A stretch of DNA of 32,412 bases from Alphaproteobacteria bacterium (GTDB lineage: Bacteria; Pseudomonadota; Alphaproteobacteria; GCA-2731375): contig JAPYPT010000021.1 in the NCBI GenBank assembly GCA_029937535.1, forward strand, positions 1-32,412, in the 5' to 3' direction. The notes under the pieces were generated by a model. The model saw only the letters and a list, made by a program, of their open reading frames with translations, was not told the DNA's origin and ran no database searches. Position numbers and translations under genes: made by a program. Positions 25,802-32,412 of this stretch are shown in pieces (the stretch's first letter is position 1; every line of letters begins with the position of its first letter).

Positions 25802-26452
25802 TCAGATTGTCCTCTCGATCTGCTCTAACAATTCTTTGTGGTCACTCGTTTTCAGAGGTGCAGTACTGTAATAGATGTTTTTCCTGAATGGCTGCCCTAC
25901 ACGCCGTTCAATTCTAAATGGCGAATATTGGTATCCTTTTACGTCCGATTGGTCTGGAGACAATGAAATTCCCGAAGCTTCATAACCTTGATAACTTAGG
26001 CCATAATCACTTGCATACTTTCCTATGCTATCTGAAACGAAGGAAATGAACTCCAATTTTGAGGACAGGTCCACGTCCAGTTGGATGACCATTTGGCTGT
26101 CGTAATAGATTTTTGGTTCGCTGATCTCTAATATTGAAACTTCTAATTGATTCTCTGCCCAGTGCATAAAATTTTCTAAGAACAATACCGCATGATCATT
26201 TCCAGCTTGAGATTCGGCGGTGAATCCATCATTGAAAACCGAGAATTTCCGGATCACAGAATTTTCAAATTTCCCGTGTTGAAAAACTATGCTTGGCGCA
26301 GGCTCTAAAATTTCCGTGATCTTTGGAAAAGCCACGAAACCATAACGATCTGTCAAATCAGGTATGACTTCCGGCAAGTACAAACTGCCACGTGGGAGCG
26401 CAATATCGACAAGCCAGGTGGCCTGACCGAATTCAATTGATAGAACTTTCAT
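25802..26452 (-). CDS. Uncharacterised third gene of TA operon
   Basis: 216 aa ORF MKVLSIEFGQATWLVDIALPRGSLYLPEVIPDL...; 4-bp ATGA overlap with the antitoxin gene; AT-rich composition like the rest of the island. Confidence 0.75.
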   Translation of the reverse strand: MKVLSIEFGQATWLVDIALPRGSLYLPEVIPDLTDRYGFVAFPKITEILEPAPSIVFQHGKFENSVIRKFSVFNDGFTAESQAGNDHAVLFLENFMHWAENQLEVSILEISEPKIYYDSQMVIQLDVDLSSKLEFISFVSDSIGKYASDYGLSYQGYEASGISLSPDQSDVKGYQYSPFRIERRVGQPFRKNIYYSTAPLKTSDHKELLEQIERTI

Positions 26453-26958
26453 TGGCGTTGCTCCAAATCCTGGCGAATATAAGAAAGACGTTCCAAAGGC
26501 AAGATTTGTGGTGCTTCATTGGTGAGCGGTGTTGAAAGTGGGGATTTAGACATCTTGTAGTGGTTCTTAAATGCTTGTTCGTTTTCTAATTCGGCCATAC
26601 GCAGGGCGGTAGCGGAGGAGCCCGGGAGCATCTTCCTTTGTTCGCTTTCGTACTTCTCTATTACCTCTTCGGCAGTCTCAAATGTGACATGTACGCGGGC
26701 GTCTAGCGCTTCCGCAAGCCGCATCAACGTTGCAAAATTCCATCTTGAATGCTCGGATTGCTCAATGCGCGAGACAACGGACTGCTTCATACCCGTAGCT
26801 TTGGCAACGTCAATCTGTCGCAAACCTCGGAGTTTGCGAAGTCGTCGGATTTGGTCAGCAACTTCGTCTCGAGCCCATTCCTCGAAGAAGACAGTTCTAT
26901 ATTCTTTGTCTTCGAGTTTTTTGGCGATATCTAATTTAATGGATTTCAGTAAGGTCAT
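26449..26958 (-). CDS. XRE-family HTH antitoxin (HigA-like)
   Basis: RRLRKLRGLRQIDVAKATGMKQSVVSRIEQSEHSRWNFATLMRLAEALDARVHVTFE: canonical XRE HTH; overlaps the upstream toxin gene by 23 bp. Confidence 0.9.
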   Translation of the reverse strand: MTLLKSIKLDIAKKLEDKEYRTVFFEEWARDEVADQIRRLRKLRGLRQIDVAKATGMKQSVVSRIEQSEHSRWNFATLMRLAEALDARVHVTFETAEEVIEKYESEQRKMLPGSSATALRMAELENEQAFKNHYKMSKSPLSTPLTNEAPQILPLERLSYIRQDLEQRQ

Positions 26959-27292
26959 TTAAGAGCTCCGGGTGTTCTTCAAGGGTCTTCTTTATGTCGA
27001 TTGCGGCATCTATTAAATCTGGCGGCACCTTGCGTTCTTTGATGACCCCAGCGGTGACGATTATTCTCATATTTTTTACGTAAAACCACAGAATTCGCGC
27101 TTGCTGCCTATTCCTTTGTGCACGGCACTCAAAAATTCCATCCCGCAACGGTGCCGAGACTTTTGGGCCCGCGTTTCTGCCAAGCGCCGCCAACCGCGAC
27201 AGCCGCTGGTCAACTGCCGCTCTAAGTTTTTTATCTTCAAGACTGGCGACAAACGAATCATAAGCGCCACGATATTGTAAAATGGTGTACAT
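26936..27292 (-). CDS. RelE/HigB (Gp49-like) family toxin
   Basis: MYTILQYRGAYDSFVASLEDKKLRAAVDQRLSRLAALGRNAGPKVSAPLRDGIFECRAQRNRQQARILWFYVKNMRIIVTAGVIKERKVPPDLIDAA; typical size and motifs (GIFECR, RILWFY, KERKVPP). Confidence 0.88.
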   Translation of the reverse strand: MYTILQYRGAYDSFVASLEDKKLRAAVDQRLSRLAALGRNAGPKVSAPLRDGIFECRAQRNRQQARILWFYVKNMRIIVTAGVIKERKVPPDLIDAAIDIKKTLEEHPELLNDLTEIH

Positions 27293-27731
27293 TTTAATAA
27301 TATCACACAAAAGTGCTATTTCAAATTATTTAGTATAGCATAAAAGCTATGCAGTGTATTTCAGGACAAAGTCCTCCGTATACGCCTTTCAAAGGCGCAT
27401 AAAATGCATCATAAAATAGCCGCTCACGAATCTGATGCAACTTTCATTCTATCCGAACGGAAAAGCAAGGCTAATCGTGAGCTACGCCTACATATCAAGG
27501 TCACTAGAAATCCATAGATCGGGGCACAAAAACTGCGAATACAGGAGCCAATTGACATAGAAGATGGGTCCACCGAAGGGTATTGAAGGAATTGAATGCA
27601 GTGACCCCGACGCCATCAACGAGCAGGCGCGGACTTAGAGCGAATCTATTTGCGGCCAAGACTTCAGGTTTCATCCGAATTGTGGGAGACTTGGCCGTTC
27701 GGTTTTAGTTCCAGAGTCTGGAGGACGTTCC

Positions 27732-28322
27732 ATGAGCATGACGGAAGAAAAATGGCCCCTCGAGCAAATCATGCGGAAGATGAGCCGCGAGGCGGCGCTC
27801 GAGCTGTGGAAGAGCCTGCCCGCGCCGGAGCCGAACGAGATAGACGGCGAATACACAGGCCACGTCCACGATGGCGGCGACCGGGCGGTCCGGGACGCTA
27901 AGACAAAGTTCTTTTACGAGTCCCCGTGCGGTTACTGGCTGGGCAAGGCCTATAAGCCTGGGCGCGGCGGCCAGGGCGAAGGGTACAACTATTTTCGCGA
28001 GACCGACGGAAGCGTACGGCGGTATCGGCGTTTCGCAACCGAGATCGGGCGTTCAACCTTGGACGGCCGCCCGTCCCTGATTATGTACTACCGGGCGTTT
28101 CACAACTACGCCGGCGATATGGATCTTGTCGACGAAATTCGCCGTGTCGATGACGGCGTATATCTCTGCCTTTACACCGGTACCGAGGCGGTGGTGGGCT
28201 TTTCGACCATGAGGGCGGGACAGGCACGCACCGAACCCGAGTTCTTCGCCTTGACCGGCCCCGTGGGTCCATGGGTTGGTGTCGATGATCCACAACTGGA
28301 AGCGCGGCGGGAAATGCGGTGA
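27732..28322 (+). CDS. Hypothetical protein
   Basis: 196 aa ORF MSMTEEKWPLEQIMRKMSREAALELWKSLPAPEPNEIDGEYTGHVHDGG...GRPSLIMYYRAFHNYAGDMDLVDEIRRVDDGVYLCLYTG...EFFALTGPVGPWVGVDD; no confident family. Confidence 0.78.
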   Translation: MSMTEEKWPLEQIMRKMSREAALELWKSLPAPEPNEIDGEYTGHVHDGGDRAVRDAKTKFFYESPCGYWLGKAYKPGRGGQGEGYNYFRETDGSVRRYRRFATEIGRSTLDGRPSLIMYYRAFHNYAGDMDLVDEIRRVDDGVYLCLYTGTEAVVGFSTMRAGQARTEPEFFALTGPVGPWVGVDDPQLEARREMR

Positions 28323-28528
28323 TTTTATGGATTTTTGCGGTTTCAGGGTTATGCGGTTCCCAGGCGCGCCTGCTGCATAACTCCAACGAACCAATCCCGA
28401 TAAAATTTCTCGTCACCTGAACGCCAATTTGCAAACGAGACGGCCTGAACCCGGCGCACAATGCCGGACCAAGTAGATTTTCGCCCACCTGGCCACGACC
28501 GCGCCGCGAACGGAGAAGGAGACGGCAG

Positions 28529-29308
28529 ATGAGACTGAAGGGGAAAGCGGCCCTGGTGACGGGGGCAGGCGGCGGGCTGGGCGGCGCTATCGCCAAACGC
28601 TTTGCCGCCGAAGGCGCGGCGGTGCTGTGCACGGACCGGGACCTGGCCACGGCCGAGACAACGGCGGCGCGCATCACCGAGACCGGCGGGACGGCGAGCG
28701 CCTTTACAGCCGATGTGGGACAGGCCGCCGATTGCGAGGGCCAGGTGGCGGAAGCTGTCCAGCGCTTTGGCCGCATCGATATCGCGGTCAACAACGCCGG
28801 CGTGGCCCTGCACCGGCTGGCGCTGGAGACCAGCCTGGAGGATTGGCAGCGGGTGTTGGCGATCAATCTCACCGGCTCATTCCTGACCGCCCAGGCGGCG
28901 GCCCGGCGCATGGTGGAGCAGGACGGCGGACGGATTATCCAGATCGGTTCAATCTCCGGCCAGCGGGGCAACATGGGCGGTGTCGCCTATGGCGCCTCCA
29001 AGGCCGCCGCGATGCATATGTGCAAGGTTCTGGCGGTGGAGCTGTCCAGCCAGGGCGTGATGGTCAACGCCATCGCGCCCGGCCCCATCGAAACCGGGAT
29101 CAGCAGCCACGGGGCGAGCCGGAAGAAGGGTTATCTCGACCGCATTCCCGCCGGCAGCTATGGCACGGTCGAGGCCGTCGCCAACGCCGCGCTGTTTTTG
29201 GCCTCCGACGAATGCGAATGGGTTACCGGCCATGTGCTGAACGTGGACGGTGGCTATGGTGCGGCGGGGCTGTCCTACGACCCAACGGAAATCACCGACG
29301 GCAACTAA
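28529..29308 (+). CDS. SDR family NAD(P)-dependent oxidoreductase
   Basis: LVTGAGGGLGGAIAKRFAAEGAAV (Rossmann), VNNAGVALHR, GSISGQRGNMGGVAYGASKAA (YxxxK), VNAIAPGPIETG, VTGHVLNVDGGY. Confidence 0.96.
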   Translation: MRLKGKAALVTGAGGGLGGAIAKRFAAEGAAVLCTDRDLATAETTAARITETGGTASAFTADVGQAADCEGQVAEAVQRFGRIDIAVNNAGVALHRLALETSLEDWQRVLAINLTGSFLTAQAAARRMVEQDGGRIIQIGSISGQRGNMGGVAYGASKAAAMHMCKVLAVELSSQGVMVNAIAPGPIETGISSHGASRKKGYLDRIPAGSYGTVEAVANAALFLASDECEWVTGHVLNVDGGYGAAGLSYDPTEITDGN

Positions 29309-29329
29309 CGATTCCGGAAGGAAAAAACA

Positions 29330-30122
29330 TGACGGATGCAAACCATACACCGGTGTCAATCGTGACCGGCGCGGCGTCCGGTATCGGGCGCCAATGTTGC
29401 CGGCAGTTGCTGGACGACGGCTGGCGGGTCTTTGCCCTTGATGTTTCGGCCCCCGCGCTGGGCGAGGTCGAGACCGAGCTGCAGGCGGGAGACAGGCTGC
29501 GGCCCCTGCCCTGCGATGTCAGGGACGCCGACGAGATCACCTCGGTCTTTGGGCAGATCGCACAACAGGTTTCCGGCGTGGATGCGCTGATCTGTTCCGC
29601 CGGCATCCTCCGCACCGGGCCCTTGATGGAGATGACGGTCGAGGATTTCGACCAGCTTTTTGCCGTGAACACCCGTGGCGCCTGGCTGTCCGTCAAGGCA
29701 GCACTGCCCCTGTTGCGCCAGGCGGCCACGGATGAAATGCCCGCCCGGGTGGTGATGCTGGGTTCCATCGCCGCCATCCGCCCGAAAATCGGCGGCGGCG
29801 CCTATGCCGCCACCAAATCCGCGCTGTCCCGCCTGGTCAGGGTGATGGCGGTGGAATTGGCGGGCGACAAAATCCTGGTCAATGCCGTGGCGCCGGGCAC
29901 CGTCGATACCCCCATGATCGCCTCCGCCATGGCCGCCCCGGCAAAACCTACAAACCCTCCGGCCGCTCGCCCCTGGGCCGGGTTGCCGCGCCAGCGGATG
30001 TGGTGGCGGTTATCCGCTTTCTGCTGCAACCGGCCTCAAACTACGTGACGGGCACATGGATCCCCGTCGACGGCGGCACATCCGCCGCTTTCGTCGCACC
30101 GGAGGCGCCGTCGGGCGGCTGA
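29330..30122 (+). pseudogene. SDR family oxidoreductase disrupted by a frameshift near 29935-29945
   Basis: MTDANHTPVSIVTGAASGIGRQ...VNAVAPGTVDTPMIASAMAA in one frame; the expected C-terminus KTYKPSGRSPLGRVAAPADVVAVIRFLLQPASNYVTGTWIPVDGGTSAAFVAPEAPSGG* continues in another frame to 30122. Confidence 0.82.
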
Positions 30123-30250
30123 CAGCCCCCCCCCTGGGCCACGACGCCAGTGCTGTATTGCCGGGCAGGCATATTTGATGGATATTGCAATTTCAGTAGT
30201 ATCATCGTCACTTCGTTGCGCTCCTGGGGATCGTGATAATTGCTATATTG

Positions 30251-32077
30251 ATGAACTGGCGGAAAGGGACGATTTACGTCCTTTTGGCCGCCCTGCTGTC
30301 GTTGCCACACTTGGCGCAAGCGGCTTCGCGGGATCAGTACGGGCGTTATCACGCCCTGGTCATCGGCAACGACGACTACGCCCATTTGCCCAAACTGAAC
30401 ACGGCGGTGAGCGATGCCATCGCAACAGCTGGGTTGCTACGGAGCAAGTACGACTTCGATGTGACCCTGTTGTTGAATGCCACTCAAGCTCAAACTTTGA
30501 ATTTTGTCGACTGGCTAAAAAGCGAGCTGACCGCCAAGGACCGGCTGTTGATCTATTACGCCGGGCACGGCGGGATTGATCGCAAAACCGACACTGGCTA
30601 TTGGCTGCCCATCGATGCGAAGCCTGACGACAAGACCAATTGGATCGCCAACGAAAGCATAACCAAGCTCCTTCGGGCAATGGCGGCCCGCCACGTCATC
30701 GTGATCGCCGATAGCATTTTCTCGGGAACGCAAACCCGCGCCGCCGAGCTTGCGGCCCAGAGCGGGGTTGGCCGGGATGAATGGATCAGGCGCATGGCAA
30801 AGACGCGCGCCCGGACGGCCCTGGTCTCGGGTGGGCTGAAACCGGTGACCGGTACGGGCGGGGGCGGCCATTCCGTATTCGCCAATGCTTTTCTGTCGGC
30901 CCTCCGGGACAACAATGAAGTGCTGGACGGCCAGAGCCTGTTTCAGCGCCTGCGCGGCCGCCTGGCGGTCAAGGCCGATCAGACACCGCGATATGGCACA
31001 ATCCGGCGCGCCGCCCATGAGGGGGGCGATTTTCTGTTCGTACCGCGCATGCTGGCGGCCGAGGCCGAGGCAAAACCGGCCGTGTCTCCAGTGGATTCAA
31101 ACAAAGCTGAGTTGCTATTTTGGGAAACCATCAAGGACAGCCAGGATGCCGAGTCTTATCAAGCCTATCTTGAGCAATATCCAACAGGCTCATTCGCGGT
31201 ATTGGCGCGGGTTCGGCTAAAAAAACTGAAGTCTAGCCAGACGGCGTCATTGGAGCCGGCGATTGTCCTTGAACCTATTGAAGGGATGTTCGTGGCGGTC
31301 AGGAACGCCAACGTCCGTATCACGCCAAATGTGAACGCGGAAAAGGTCGTCACCTTGCGTAAGGGTCGCGAGATTTATGTGCCAGGCAAAGTGACCGGAA
31401 AAAACTGGCTGGCGGTGGACCGGGACGGCAAACGCCTGGGCTATGTGTTTTCAAATCTTCTGCAAGACAGGGAAGTCTTTGAAGCGGCTAGAAACGAAGA
31501 GGTGGCAAAGGGGAAACAAAAGGCGGAGCGTCAGGCGCGGGAGCAAGCCCAAAACAGAGAATCCGCAGCTTGGAAAATGGTTGCCGCAAGCGGCAGCGCC
31601 GCCGCGCTCAGAATCTATCTGCAACAATACCCGGACGGCGCCAATGCATCGCTGGCCCGCTTCCGGCTGGCGGACTTGGAAGCATCCGAGGGAAATGAAA
31701 CCCGGAAGTTAACCATGCGGCAGCCGAAGCCAGCGACAAAGACCGCCAACCCCAGCCGGTTCGATGGGAACTGGACCGCAATGTTGGATGATTGCGGCGT
31801 GAGTTCCTTCGGCGAGCCCATTTCCTATGACTTTGATCTGCGGATAACGTCCGGCAGGTATCATATCAAGGCAACGGCCAATCAAGGTTTCATTGGAAGT
31901 GGAGAGACTCAGGAAATGAGCGGGCCTATTGTTGCCGATGGCCGAATTCGCGTCGCGGTACCTTTCAAAGCGATCCTTCCCGAAGACCCCAATTTGGAAA
32001 TCATACTGAGGCCCGGCGACGGACGGGCCCGGTTGTTATTCGATAAATGCCGCATCTCGCTAACGGCGAAACCATGA
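30251..32077 (+). CDS. Secreted caspase-fold (peptidase C14-like) protein with SH3b-like domain and repeated helical motifs; predicted catalytic Cys missing
   Basis: Signal peptide IYVLLAALLSLPHLAQAA; YHALVIGNDDYAHLPKLNTAVSDAIATAGLLRSKYDFDVTLLLNATQ; DRLLIYYAGHGG (His motif); VIVIADSIFSGTQTR where DSC[YF]SG is expected; SH3b-like GMFVAVRNANVRITPNVNAEKVVTLRKGREIYVPGKVTGKNWLAVDRDGKRLGYVFSNLL. Confidence 0.88.
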   Translation: MNWRKGTIYVLLAALLSLPHLAQAASRDQYGRYHALVIGNDDYAHLPKLNTAVSDAIATAGLLRSKYDFDVTLLLNATQAQTLNFVDWLKSELTAKDRLLIYYAGHGGIDRKTDTGYWLPIDAKPDDKTNWIANESITKLLRAMAARHVIVIADSIFSGTQTRAAELAAQSGVGRDEWIRRMAKTRARTALVSGGLKPVTGTGGGGHSVFANAFLSALRDNNEVLDGQSLFQRLRGRLAVKADQTPRYGTIRRAAHEGGDFLFVPRMLAAEAEAKPAVSPVDSNKAELLFWETIKDSQDAESYQAYLEQYPTGSFAVLARVRLKKLKSSQTASLEPAIVLEPIEGMFVAVRNANVRITPNVNAEKVVTLRKGREIYVPGKVTGKNWLAVDRDGKRLGYVFSNLLQDREVFEAARNEEVAKGKQKAERQAREQAQNRESAAWKMVAASGSAAALRIYLQQYPDGANASLARFRLADLEASEGNETRKLTMRQPKPATKTANPSRFDGNWTAMLDDCGVSSFGEPISYDFDLRITSGRYHIKATANQGFIGSGETQEMSGPIVADGRIRVAVPFKAILPEDPNLEIILRPGDGRARLLFDKCRISLTAKP

Positions 32078-32364
32078 AATGCGATAGCTCTCGTACATTT
32101 CACCAATTGGGCTTTGGTTGAATTATGGCGCCGGCGCACTGTTGATTGCAGCCCGGGCCATGGCAGTGCGCGCGCCGCTCAAGGTGGCTGCTTTACAGCA
32201 AAAATCAAAAAAGGGTTCGTGCCATTTTATGGAAAAGGCTGTTGCCCGAGTCAGTTCAGCATGTAAGAGTTAGATAGCGGCTCCCGGTTCGGGGGTAACG
32301 ATTGACCGGAATTCCAAGCAGAATCAGGCAGCGGACCAACGCATGCCAGAACAAGGGGGACTGA

Positions 32365-32412
32365 ATGAAACACCTGACAATTTTTAGGGCGGCTGTTGCT
32401 GTCACTGTTTTA
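32365..32412 (+). CDS. Start of a secreted/membrane protein, truncated by window end
   Basis: RBS-like AAGGGGGA then ATG: MKHLTIFRAAVAVTVL..., signal-peptide-like. Confidence 0.5.
   Translation, partial: MKHLTIFRAAVAVTVL

Noticed and set aside
25690-27606. Complete integrative element or transposon
   Set aside because: No integrase, transposase or terminal inverted repeats detected; only the flanking direct repeats support insertion.
28627-30048. 473-aa plus-strand ORF covering both SDR genes
   Set aside because: Its N-terminal part is an off-frame reading of the first SDR; only the portion from MTDANH (29330) is genuine coding.

Overview
GC-rich, probably alphaproteobacterial, chromosomal window with no rRNA, tRNA or CRISPR seen. 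(1) A long minus-strand catabolic operon runs from about 9.43 kb down to 0.23 kb. Its order is: a UGSC-type (seleno)protein with an in-frame TGA, two paralogous Cys-containing proteins, an alpha/beta-hydrolase-domain protein, an enoyl-CoA hydratase, and HyuA/HyuB-type hydantoinase subunits. (2) A second minus-strand amide-catabolism pair encodes an N,N-dimethylformamidase large-subunit-like protein and an amidohydrolase. (3) A small plus-strand cluster encodes a cupin, a SnoaL/NTF2-like protein and an FMN-dependent alpha-hydroxy-acid dehydrogenase. (4) A tightly packed seven-gene minus-strand operon of unassigned envelope proteins (15.8-20.2 kb) includes a remote MotA/TolQ/ExbB-like membrane protein and a TonB-shaped Pro-rich protein. 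(5) Next come an MBL-fold hydrolase and an asymmetric heterodimeric ABC exporter. (6) An AT-rich island (about 25.7-27.6 kb) carries a HigBA-like toxin-antitoxin pair plus a third gene, flanked by near-duplicate copies of the ABC gene 3' end. (7) Two SDR genes follow, one frameshifted, then a caspase-fold protein whose expected catalytic Cys is Ile. The strongest finding is the hidden selenoprotein at complement(8911..9429): the reading frame continues 79 codons past a UGA in a U-G-A-C motif, and an 8-bp SECIS-like hairpin lies immediately downstream. The six-frame track truncates it. The least explained system is the seven-gene envelope operon.
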